The notes under the pieces: generated by a model
Databases searched by the model: none
Seen by the model: the letters and a program-made list of their open reading frames with translations, nothing else
What the model was told of the DNA's origin: nothing
DNA from: Gordonia sp. OPL2
Lineage (GTDB): Bacteria > Actinomycetota > Actinomycetes > Mycobacteriales > Mycobacteriaceae
DNA: 64,000 nucleotides
Reading direction: 5' to 3'
NCBI RefSeq assembly: GCF_003797825.1
Contig: NZ_RKME01000005.1
Location: forward strand, 186,001 to 250,000
Translations under genes and position numbers: made by a program
Part shown: one piece after another, positions 18,539-26,379 of the stretch
How positions within the stretch are numbered: the stretch's first letter is position 1
Layout of the letters: every line of letters begins with the position of its first letter

Positions 18539-19849
18539 GTGCCGCCGGACGATGGCCAAGATGCCAGCAAGTACCTGTGGCCGAGCGGCCAGGAGAGGTC
18601 GACCCTCGGCGCACCGGCTTCGGCTGGAGGGCAGTCGCCGTGGGGATCGATGGCCTTGGACGAGATCATCTCGATCCTCCAGACCATGCGCGACGGAGAT
18701 GCACGCGGTGACGCCGAGGCAGTCCTGCAGGCGATCAACGAGGCCAACGGCGTCGCTGACGACATCGATGCCGCCTTCGGCTCCGGCAGCGGCACGCTAC
18801 TCGGGTACGCCGTCGACATGAGCGTCGCCTCGGCACAGGGCACGGCCGGCGACATCCGCGGCGGCGCCCAGACCGCCTCACAAGCACACAAGGCGATGTC
18901 CGCGGCCGCAGACGCCGTCAGTTCCGCGAAGTCCAACGAATCCTTGCTCGAATCCCTGCGCGCGGCACTGAAGGAGTCGCCGGAGTCGGCGCCGACCGTC
19001 CGCAACGCCGTCGACACGTTGATGTCCGGCACCTACACGATGCCGATGAACGACGCCCAGGGCGGTCTGCCCGCCGGGTCGATCGCCGGCGAGACCCGAC
19101 TGATCGGTTCAGGGACGAGCGGACCATCGGGGGGCGGCGGTGGCGGTGGAGGCGGAAGTCTCTCCACGTCCGGCACCCATTCGTCTGCCGGCGGCGTCTC
19201 GGACCTCGGTGAGTACGGGAGATCCTCTGCGACGCCGACTGCCGGGGCACCCGACGGCGGCGGTTCACCTCCGACGACAGCCACGCCGGCGTCGGCGTCG
19301 ACGGGTGACAAGCCCTTGTCGCTCGGCAACGAGACGGCGAACAACAACGGCAACGGTCCCGACGACCCGGACAGCCTGACCCGCGGCGGGCGCGGGACGG
19401 CCGACACCATGAACGGAACCGCGCCGGCGGGGCTCACCGGGGGAGCGATCCCCGCCGCTGGAACGCTCGGCTCGCCAGTTGGTGGCGCGCCTCGGGTTGG
19501 AGGCAGCGCCGTACCGGGTGGCGCCGGCGGTTCAGGGTCCGGCGCGAGCTCGGGGATGACCCCGATGTCCCGACGACTCATGGGGGCCATGCCGACGTCC
19601 GGGATGTCGAATCCGTCGACGCCGGTGTCGGGTGTGCCCGGCGGTGCCGGACGTCCCGGGGCCGGGCCGCTCGGCGGTGCCCCGCACGGTGCGCGGTCCA
19701 CCAAGGGCGGCGACGACGAGCACAAGACACCGCACTATCTACACACCAAGGAGAACGGCGAAGAGATCGTGGGCACACTGCCTTTGGTCAGCCCGCCGGT
19801 CATCGGTGACTGGGCACCACCCGCGAAACAAGAATCGGAAGACCGGTGA
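18539..19849 (+). CDS. Gly/Pro-rich PPE-like type VII secretion candidate
   Basis: The 436-residue protein has an N-terminal helical domain (about 35-160, Ala-rich), then a long Gly/Ser/Pro/Thr-rich linker (about 185-395) containing ten consecutive glycines. A compact C-terminal signature follows, with HYLHTKENGEE and PPVIGDWAPP. That tail resembles the conserved ending of PPE-like or ESX-associated proteins in Gordonia and Rhodococcus, from memory. The GTG at 18539 follows a run of six G and is preferred to an in-frame codon at 18422. No signal peptide or enzymatic motif is seen. The next gene overlaps it (GTGA). Likely a secreted or cell-envelope protein. Confidence 0.72.
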   Translation: MPPDDGQDASKYLWPSGQERSTLGAPASAGGQSPWGSMALDEIISILQTMRDGDARGDAEAVLQAINEANGVADDIDAAFGSGSGTLLGYAVDMSVASAQGTAGDIRGGAQTASQAHKAMSAAADAVSSAKSNESLLESLRAALKESPESAPTVRNAVDTLMSGTYTMPMNDAQGGLPAGSIAGETRLIGSGTSGPSGGGGGGGGGSLSTSGTHSSAGGVSDLGEYGRSSATPTAGAPDGGGSPPTTATPASASTGDKPLSLGNETANNNGNGPDDPDSLTRGGRGTADTMNGTAPAGLTGGAIPAAGTLGSPVGGAPRVGGSAVPGGAGGSGSGASSGMTPMSRRLMGAMPTSGMSNPSTPVSGVPGGAGRPGAGPLGGAPHGARSTKGGDDEHKTPHYLHTKENGEEIVGTLPLVSPPVIGDWAPPAKQESEDR

Positions 19850-20280
19850 CCCATCGCATCGAACGGCTGCCCGGAGGTGTGGGCGCGCTCGTCGACAAGG
19901 TCCCGGAGACCGAGATACCGCGGTGCCTGCAGCTGCTCGCTGTGACAGCCATCGACGTCAACGACCTCGGCGGTTCCGAGGTGGTGCGCGGCGCACTTGC
20001 ACAGTGGCGCCAACACGGGCAGGTCTCTGGAAAGACGAGGCTCGAGGTCGAGTCGCTCATGTACTCCCGCGACCGGGACGGATTCGCCCATCAACGGCGC
20101 GGGGACACGACAGCGCACCACGAGAGCTTCTTCCAGGCCCGCGCACTGAATTGCCTTGCGCACGGCGTGAACACCCGGGTCGACCCGCGCGACACTCTCC
20201 GCGACGCCGCCTACGAGGCCGCCGTCGCGATGAAGGGCAGCGCGGGCGTCGTCTCGATCCTCAACGATTTCGTCGAGTGA
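19846..20280 (+). CDS. Small cytosolic protein coupled to the type VII-like gene
   Basis: The 144-residue protein is not recognised. It appears soluble and helical, with no signal peptide or membrane segment. A His-rich patch (TTAHHESFFQAR) and a helical C-terminus (RDAAYEAAVAMKGSAGVVSIL) are the visible features. The GTG start overlaps the stop of the upstream gene by 4 bases, so the two are translationally coupled. A cytosolic partner after a secreted protein could be a dedicated chaperone or an immunity protein; both are guesses from gene order. Its stop lies 4 bp from the convergent HNH gene. Confidence 0.65.
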   Translation: MTHRIERLPGGVGALVDKVPETEIPRCLQLLAVTAIDVNDLGGSEVVRGALAQWRQHGQVSGKTRLEVESLMYSRDRDGFAHQRRGDTTAHHESFFQARALNCLAHGVNTRVDPRDTLRDAAYEAAVAMKGSAGVVSILNDFVE

Positions 20281-20283
20281 GGA

Positions 20284-21594
20284 TCACGCGGCGTTGATCG
20301 CCGCGCGCAGTCGCGCATCCACCAAGCTGTCGTGGGCGAATCGGAAACCCACTGCCGCTGCTGCCGAACTGGCATGCCCCTGTCCGGAGGGAGTGACGAT
20401 GTCGATCACGTGTCCACCGTCGCTCCGGTGCACCGTGAAGCTCCATCCGTCGGCCTCCTTCGCGCGGTTGTGAGCGCGGCAGAGCCCGTCCCCGTTCTCG
20501 GCATCCGTGGCTCCGCCCAGCCGGTGGGGCAGGGCGTGGTCGATCTCCTCGATCGCGGCACCGCAGTAGTCCACCCGGCAGAACCGGTCACGCATCTTGA
20601 TGAAGTGTGCCAACGCCTTCGGGAAGCATCTCGACTTCGCGTCCATGGACACCAGCGACCCATCGGACGGACGTGCGTACAGTCGCCGAATGCTCGTTGC
20701 GACGTCGCCGTCGGCTTCGAACCCGTCGGCGATCAGGCGTCGGGCGACATGCGCGGGCACAGGTCCGTAGCCGTCGACCTCGGCCGCCTCGTTGCTGTCG
20801 CCGAGGAGCGTCCGCTCCGACATCACGACGTTGACCGCGATCGGTACCGCCGCGGCCTTCGCCTGTCCGGTCACCCGCTCGACGAGGGTGTCGGCCATGA
20901 TCTGCGAATGCGTCCGCTCATCGCCGCCGACGACAGAGTCCGCGTGGGTCTTCAGCGAGGCGTACACCGAGATGCCCTGCGCCATCGGCAACAGGGCGGA
21001 CAGCTTGGTCATCACGTCGGGCGCCGGACGCACCGACACCCGACGATCTTTCTGCGCCTTGCCGATGCGGCCGACGACAGCGGCCGGGTCCAGCTCATAG
21101 GCACGCTTCTTGACGCTTGCCTCCAGCTCCCGATCGCTCACCCCGACAAGCGTCTGCGGGTCCGCACACATCAATCTGTCGATCTCCGTGCGGGTCTCCC
21201 GCGTGAGGTAGGCGGTCTCGCGGACGAGGATGGTGGCGCGCCACTCCGTCAGCAGCCCGGACTCCAGCGCTCCTCGGGTGTGCGGCATCTCGTGGACGAG
21301 CGCTCGTGCGAAGCCGAGATACTGCGCCCCTCGTGTCGGGGAAGCCTTGCGCGCCAGCCCGATCTCCGACGACAGGCCACGACCCTGACGGCTCTTCGGC
21401 ACGCCGCGTTGCATCTCGTCGGTCTGGCGGAGCTGATCGATCTGCGCCGTCTCGCGTGCCTGCGCGGCCGCGCAGACAGCCTTGATCTCCTCGAGCGCAG
21501 CCAGCCGTGCGAAAGCCTCCTCCTGCGAGTCGGCCGCGGCCGCGCTCGACAACTGTGCGACCAGAGCGTGTAGATCCGTTGCCTTTTCGATCAT
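20284..21594 (-). CDS. DUF222 / 13E12-family protein with HNH endonuclease domain
   Basis: The 436-residue protein joins a helical DUF222 domain (about 1-300), as in mycobacterial 13E12 repeat proteins, to a C-terminal HNH nuclease-type zinc domain. In the latter, RDRFCRVDYC is followed by EEIDHALPHRLGG and the GLCRAHNRAKE helix. The His of IDHALP and the final HN are in the usual catalytic positions. Such genes are abundant and often multi-copy in mycolata; some resemble mobile-element passengers. Function is unknown. It stands alone as an island gene, with a 7-bp inverted repeat directly upstream. Confidence 0.88.
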   Translation of the reverse strand: MIEKATDLHALVAQLSSAAAADSQEEAFARLAALEEIKAVCAAAQARETAQIDQLRQTDEMQRGVPKSRQGRGLSSEIGLARKASPTRGAQYLGFARALVHEMPHTRGALESGLLTEWRATILVRETAYLTRETRTEIDRLMCADPQTLVGVSDRELEASVKKRAYELDPAAVVGRIGKAQKDRRVSVRPAPDVMTKLSALLPMAQGISVYASLKTHADSVVGGDERTHSQIMADTLVERVTGQAKAAAVPIAVNVVMSERTLLGDSNEAAEVDGYGPVPAHVARRLIADGFEADGDVATSIRRLYARPSDGSLVSMDAKSRCFPKALAHFIKMRDRFCRVDYCGAAIEEIDHALPHRLGGATDAENGDGLCRAHNRAKEADGWSFTVHRSDGGHVIDIVTPSGQGHASSAAAAVGFRFAHDSLVDARLRAAINAA

Positions 21595-21603
21595 GGTCCC
21601 CCC

Positions 21604-21629
21604 AGATCTCGTGATCGACTGTGAGATCT
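21604..21629. promoter_or_regulatory. Inverted repeat upstream of the DUF222-HNH gene
   Basis: AGATCTC at 21604-21610 is the exact reverse complement of GAGATCT at 21623-21629, with 12 bases between. It begins 10 bp before the ATG at 21594, so it could be an operator or a hairpin covering the ribosome site. No known regulator is implied. Confidence 0.4.
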
Positions 21630-21723
21630 AGGATATCGCGGGGGTCTGACAGAGTCGGGCGCGTGCGCCCGGCGATCGGGTCGGCCGGATCGAGTGAGTG
21701 ACGTTGCTCCGCAGGGCCATACG

Positions 21724-23232
21724 TCAGGCCAGATCGAGACTGTGCTCGACCGCCCGATTCCACCCGCTGTACAGCCGATCGCGGTCGTCGTCGGCCATCG
21801 ACGGTTCCCAGCGTTTGTCCTCCGCCCAGTTCTCGCGGATCTCGTCCTCGGACTCCCAGTAACCGACGGCGAGACCTGCCGCGTAAGCCGCACCCAGCGC
21901 GGTGGTCTCGTTCACGACCGGTCGAACCACCGGCACGTCGAGGATGTCGGCCTGGAACTGCATGAGGAGATCGTTGACCACCATTCCGCCGTCGACCTTG
22001 AGCGTCGACAACTCGACACCCGAGTCGGCCTGCATCGCCTCGATCACCTCCCGCGTTTGGAAAGCGCTGGCCTCCAGAGCTGCACGCGCGAGGTGGCCCT
22101 TGTTGACGAACCGCGTCAGGCCGACGATCACCCCGCGCGCGTCAGGGCGCCAGCGCGGTGCGAAGAGACCGGAGAACGCCGGCACGAAGTACGCGCCGCC
22201 GTTGTCGTCGACGCTTGCCGCCAGCGACTCGATCTCCGACGCGTGCGCGAACAGGCCGAGATTGTCGCGCAACCACTGCACCAGCGAGCCGGTCACCGCG
22301 ATCGATCCCTCCAGCGCGTAACGCGCCTCCTGCTCGCCGATCCGGTAGCAGACGGTCGTGAGCAGGCCGTGGTCGCTGAACACCGGTTCGGTGCCGGTGT
22401 TCAGCAACAGGAAATTGCCCGTTCCATAGGTGTTCTTCGCCTCGCCGGGATCGAGGCAGGCCTGCCCGAAGGTGGCGGCCTGCTGATCACCGAGGATGCC
22501 GGCCAGCGGGACGCCGGGCAGGGAGCCGTGCTCGCGTAGCGGTCCGTAGACCTCCGACGAACTGTGGATCTCGGGGAGCAGCGCGGGCGGGATGCCCATC
22601 TCGTCGCAGATCTCCTCGTCCCAGCGCAGCGTGCGCAGGTCCATCAGCATGGTGCGCGACGCGTTGGTGACATCGGTGATGTGCAGCCCGCCGTCGCGTC
22701 CTCCGGTCATGTTCCAGGCGGTCCAGGAATCCATTGTGCCAAAGCATAATTCGCCCGCCTCAGCACGTTCGCGCGCGCCGTCGACGTTGTCGAGCAGCCA
22801 GCGGATCTTCGGGCCGGCGAAATATGTCGACAACGGAAGCCCGGTGCGGTCGCGATAGCGGTCCTTTCCGGCGTCACCGGCCAGGGTGGTGCACAGCTCA
22901 TTGGTCCGCGTGTCCTGCCAGACGATGGCGTTGTGGATCGGCTCCCCGGTCTCACGGTCCCAGATGAGAGTTGTTTCACGCTGGTTGGTCAGTCCGCACG
23001 CGGCGATGTCGCCGTGCTTCAGGTCGGCGGAGGCCAGGGCCGCGGCGGCGACCCGGCGGGTGTTGCGCCAGATCTCCGCGGCGTCGTGCTCCACCCATCC
23101 TGCCTGCGGAAATATCTGCTGATGCTCGATCTGCTCGCTGCTGACGACCCGTCCGCGGCGATCGAAGATCATCGCCCGTGTCGAGGTGGTGCCCTGGTCG
23201 ATGGCGGCCACATAAGTGCTTGGGTTGCCCAC
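21724..23232 (-). CDS. glpK: Glycerol kinase
   Basis: The 502-residue FGGY-family kinase phosphorylates glycerol to sn-glycerol-3-phosphate. The N-terminal phosphate loop [10 protein letters not shown], the substrate segments GWVEHD and NQRETT, the motif GLFAPRW and the C-terminal [17 protein letters not shown] are all present. I use the GTG at 23232, which starts 10 residues before the phosphate loop as in other GlpKs; an ATG at 23268 would leave only 18 bp to divergent glpD. Paired with glpD, it converts glycerol to dihydroxyacetone phosphate. In M. tuberculosis glpD2 lies next to lpdA without glpK, so this gene is an addition here. Confidence 0.95.
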   Translation of the reverse strand: MGNPSTYVAAIDQGTTSTRAMIFDRRGRVVSSEQIEHQQIFPQAGWVEHDAAEIWRNTRRVAAAALASADLKHGDIAACGLTNQRETTLIWDRETGEPIHNAIVWQDTRTNELCTTLAGDAGKDRYRDRTGLPLSTYFAGPKIRWLLDNVDGARERAEAGELCFGTMDSWTAWNMTGGRDGGLHITDVTNASRTMLMDLRTLRWDEEICDEMGIPPALLPEIHSSSEVYGPLREHGSLPGVPLAGILGDQQAATFGQACLDPGEAKNTYGTGNFLLLNTGTEPVFSDHGLLTTVCYRIGEQEARYALEGSIAVTGSLVQWLRDNLGLFAHASEIESLAASVDDNGGAYFVPAFSGLFAPRWRPDARGVIVGLTRFVNKGHLARAALEASAFQTREVIEAMQADSGVELSTLKVDGGMVVNDLLMQFQADILDVPVVRPVVNETTALGAAYAAGLAVGYWESEDEIRENWAEDKRWEPSMADDDRDRLYSGWNRAVEHSLDLA

Positions 23233-23286
23233 GCCGCCAGTGTCGCACGCGGTGCGCTCGGCCGACATCAATTACGCTCGGGAATC

Positions 23287-25029
23287 ATGAACACCGAGTT
23301 CAACCCGGATCGACCAGCAGACATGGGTCCGCTGTATCGGGACGAGGCGTGGCGGCGGCTGGGCAGCGAGCAGTTCGACATCGTCGTCGTGGGTGGTGGC
23401 GTCGTCGGTGTGGGCGCAGCGCTCGACGCTGCGACCCGTGGCCTGCGGGTCGCCCTGGTGGAGGCGCGCGACATCGCGTCGGGCACGTCGAGCCGGTCGT
23501 CGAAGATGTTCCACGGCGGGTTGCGCTATCTCGAGCAACTCGAGTTCGGACTCGTCCGTGAGGCGCTCCGCGAGCGCGAGTTGTCGTTGCGCTTGCTCGC
23601 CCCGCATCTGGTGAAGCCGCTGCCGTTCCTCTACCCGCTCACCCGGCGCGTCTGGGAGCGACCCTATGTGGCCGCCGGCATCTTCCTGTACGACCAGATG
23701 GGTGGCGCGAAATCGGTTCCCGGGCAACGGCACATCACCCGCTCGGGTGCGCTGCGAGTGGCGCCGGCCCTCAAACGGAACTCGTTGATCGGAGGAATCC
23801 GCTACTACGACACCGTTGTCGACGACGCGCGTCACAGTCTCACCGTCGCGCGCACCGCCGCCAATTACGGTGCGGTCATCCGTACCTCGAGTCAGGTCGT
23901 CGGATTCCTGCGCGAGGCGGACCGTGTTCTCGGTGTCCGCGTGCGTGATTCGGAGAACGGGGAGATCACCGAGGTGCGTGCGCACTGTGTGATCAACGCC
24001 GCGGGGGTGTGGACCGACGAGGTGCAGGCGCTGTCGAAGCAGCGGGGGCACTTCAAGGTCCGCGCGTCCAAGGGCGTCCACATCGTCGTCCCGCGCGACC
24101 GCATCGTCAGCGAGACCGCGATCATCTTGCGGACCGCGAACTCGGTCCTCTTCGTGATCCCCTGGGAGACGCACTGGATCATCGGGACCACCGACACGGA
24201 CTGGAACCTCGACCTCGCGCATCCGGCCGCCACCCGCGCCGACATCGACTACATCCTCGAACGCGTCAACGAAGTGCTCGTCACCAAGCTCACCCACGCC
24301 GACATCGAGGGCGTCTACGCCGGGCTGCGTCCGCTGCTGGCCGGTGAGGACGACGAGACGTCGAAACTCTCCCGCGAACATGCCGTCGCGACGGTGGCAC
24401 CCGGGCTGGTATCCATCGCCGGCGGCAAGTACACGACCTATCGGGTGATGGCCGCCGACGCCGTCGACGCGTGTACCGATTTCATCCCGACGCGTGTCGC
24501 GCCGTCGATCACCGAACGCGTCCCGCTGCTGGGTGCCGACGGCTACTTCGCGCTGATCAACCAGTGCGAGCACCTCGGTCAGCGATTCGGGTTGCATCCG
24601 TACCGGATTCGTCGCCTGCTCAACCGGTACGGATCGTTGATCGACGACGTGCTCTACTACGGCGTCGCCGACCCGTCCCTGATGCGTCCGGTGGCCGCTG
24701 CACCGCAGTACCTGCGCGTGGAGATCGTGTATGCCGCGATCGACGAGGCCGCACTGCATCTCGAGGACGTGCTCGCCCGACGCACCCGCATCGCCATCGA
24801 GTACCCGCACCGCGGAGTCGATTGCGCCCAGGAGGTCGCCGACCTGCTGGCGCCGATCCTCGGGTGGACGCCCGAGCAGACGGCGTTCGAGGTCGCGACG
24901 TACATCGCGCGCGTCGAGGCCGAGATCGACTCGCAACGCCAGCCCGACGACGACTCGGCCGACGCCTTGCGTGCGGCGGCGCCCGAGGCGCGTCCCGAGA
25001 TCCTCGAACCGGTGCCTGTGCCGGAGTGA
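23287..25029 (+). CDS. glpD: Glycerol-3-phosphate dehydrogenase (FAD, aerobic type)
   Basis: The 580-residue membrane-associated flavoenzyme oxidises glycerol-3-phosphate to dihydroxyacetone phosphate and gives electrons to quinones. The FAD site GGGVVGVGAALDA (about residues 36-48), SRSSKMFHGGLRYLE and the later GGKYTTYR segment are typical. The C-terminal region (about 440-545) is the GlpD cap domain, and the last 30 residues are Pro/Glu-rich. The ATG at 23287 has a weak ribosome site. It is divergent from glpK over about 54 bp, so the two promoters must overlap. Confidence 0.95.
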   Translation: MNTEFNPDRPADMGPLYRDEAWRRLGSEQFDIVVVGGGVVGVGAALDAATRGLRVALVEARDIASGTSSRSSKMFHGGLRYLEQLEFGLVREALRERELSLRLLAPHLVKPLPFLYPLTRRVWERPYVAAGIFLYDQMGGAKSVPGQRHITRSGALRVAPALKRNSLIGGIRYYDTVVDDARHSLTVARTAANYGAVIRTSSQVVGFLREADRVLGVRVRDSENGEITEVRAHCVINAAGVWTDEVQALSKQRGHFKVRASKGVHIVVPRDRIVSETAIILRTANSVLFVIPWETHWIIGTTDTDWNLDLAHPAATRADIDYILERVNEVLVTKLTHADIEGVYAGLRPLLAGEDDETSKLSREHAVATVAPGLVSIAGGKYTTYRVMAADAVDACTDFIPTRVAPSITERVPLLGADGYFALINQCEHLGQRFGLHPYRIRRLLNRYGSLIDDVLYYGVADPSLMRPVAAAPQYLRVEIVYAAIDEAALHLEDVLARRTRIAIEYPHRGVDCAQEVADLLAPILGWTPEQTAFEVATYIARVEAEIDSQRQPDDDSADALRAAAPEARPEILEPVPVPE

Positions 25030-25037
25030 ATCCGTGA

Positions 25038-25058
25038 TCCCGACGGGTGAAGTCGGGA
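25038..25058 (+). terminator. Candidate hairpin after glpD
   Basis: TCCCGAC at 25038-25044 and GTCGGGA at 25052-25058 form a perfect 7-bp stem with a 7-base loop, 9 bp past the glpD stop. There is no U-tract. It lies 46 bp before the next gene, so it could be a terminator or a readthrough hairpin. Confidence 0.4.
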
Positions 25059-25103
25059 CCTTCGCCCCTGTCCGAACCACCCATGTGGGAGGAACAATGG
25101 GTT

Positions 25104-25544
25104 ATGGCAGAAGGACAGATCATGGTCGACAATGTGGTGCACGTACTCACCGATGACGAGGCCTGGGAACTTCTCGCGAGTGTGTCGCTCGGACGAATTG
25201 CGTTGAGCGTCAACGGACAGCCCGACATCTTCCCGGTCAATCACCATGCCGCCGACGGGCGTGTCGTCTTCCGCACGGGTGAGGGCACCAAGCTCTCCGA
25301 GATCGCGGTCAACGGCGACGTCGCCTTCGAGGCCGACGATCACACCGAAGTCGGCGGCTGGAGTGTCGTCGTCAAAGGGACTGCACGCGTGCTGGTCTCG
25401 ACTCACGAGATCGCCGAGGCGGACGAGTTGCCGTTGCGTCCGTGGATACCGACGCTGAAGTACAACTACGTCGAGATCACGGTCACCGAGATCAGCGGTC
25501 GACGGTTCCTGTTCGGTCCTGAGCCGGAACGGTACCCGGTCTAG
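25104..25544 (+). CDS. PPOX-fold flavin-binding protein
   Basis: The 146-residue protein belongs by pattern to the pyridoxamine-5-phosphate-oxidase-like split-barrel family (Pyridox_ox_2 type). LLASVSLGRIALSV.G.PDIFPVNH near the start is the flavin-contact region, followed by VVFRTGEGTKL and a WSVVVKGTARV strand. Such small proteins bind FMN, F420 or haem; the sequence does not settle which. Three in-frame ATGs (25083, 25104 and 25122) are possible. I choose 25104, 11 bases after GGAGG, although 25122 after AAGGA is also credible. It may be co-transcribed with glpD. Confidence 0.8.
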   Translation: MAEGQIMVDNVVHVLTDDEAWELLASVSLGRIALSVNGQPDIFPVNHHAADGRVVFRTGEGTKLSEIAVNGDVAFEADDHTEVGGWSVVVKGTARVLVSTHEIAEADELPLRPWIPTLKYNYVEITVTEISGRRFLFGPEPERYPV

Positions 25545-25581
25545 TGTCGGATCGGCCGATGCTTCGGGGGCGGGTACCGCT

Positions 25582-26379
25582 TCACGATTGACACCGCGGA
25601 CAGAAATAGATCACACGATCTTCGCCGGCCGGGCCGAGGAAACCTCGCTCGACCGGCGTTCCGCAGCGTCGGCACAACCCGCCACGCCGTCCGTACACCC
25701 ACATCCGGGCGTTCTGCGTAGTGTTCCCGGTCGTCGTCCGGGCTGATCGCCCCCGGTTGGCCCACAGCATCCGCCGACTCAGGTCGACGGTCGCGGGAAC
25801 GTCGACATCGGCGACCAGACGGGTCGGCAGCATTCTGCGCACAAAGCAGATCTCGCATCGGAACACGTTTCCCACGCCGGCCATGAGGCGCTGGTCGAGG
25901 AGGGCGATCCCGACCTGTTCGTCCGGGACCGCCTCGATCCGGCTGATCGCCTCCGCTGCATCCCAGTCGTCGGCCAACAGGTCGGGACCCAGATACGACA
26001 GCGACTCGTCAGGGTCGGTCAACAGGTCCAGGATGCCCAACTCGAAGCCCACCGCCTCGTGGGTCGCCGTACGCAATACGACGCGGGCCTGGAAACCTGG
26101 ACGCCGCCAACGCCGACCGAGCGGGTGAACGTGCCACGCGCCCTCCATCTTCAGGTGCGAGTGAATGCTGAGGGTTCCGGTGTCGGGACGGTCCGGATCC
26201 GGGCCGTCGACGTCGATGAGGAGATGTTTGCCCCGCGACCGCACCGAGCGGACCCGACGGCCGGACAGATCCACGGTGGCCAGCGACGGAACCCGGAACT
26301 GCGTGTGCTCCAGTCGCTGACCGTCGAGGGCGGCACGGAGCCGTGCGGCTGCGGCGTAGACGGTATCGCCCTCAGGCAT
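25582..26379 (-). CDS. nei: Fpg/Nei-family DNA glycosylase
   Basis: The 265-residue base-excision repair enzyme carries the invariant N-terminus MPEGDTVY (Pro2 nucleophile, Glu3 acid), the H2TH region around LLDQRLMAGVGNVFRCE and a C-terminal zinc finger of two CxxC pairs (CRRC and CPRC). It matches M. tuberculosis Nei2, which lies beside lhr in the same order. It removes oxidised pyrimidines and nicks abasic sites. The ATG at 26379 overlaps the lhr stop region by 8 bases, so it is translated from the lhr transcript, coupling a repair helicase with a glycosylase. Confidence 0.95.
   Translation of the reverse strand: MPEGDTVYAAAARLRAALDGQRLEHTQFRVPSLATVDLSGRRVRSVRSRGKHLLIDVDGPDPDRPDTGTLSIHSHLKMEGAWHVHPLGRRWRRPGFQARVVLRTATHEAVGFELGILDLLTDPDESLSYLGPDLLADDWDAAEAISRIEAVPDEQVGIALLDQRLMAGVGNVFRCEICFVRRMLPTRLVADVDVPATVDLSRRMLWANRGRSARTTTGNTTQNARMWVYGRRGGLCRRCGTPVERGFLGPAGEDRVIYFCPRCQS

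Noticed and set aside
19135..19165. GGC/GGT run as a microsatellite of interest
   Set aside because: It simply encodes the poly-Gly linker of the PPE-like protein.
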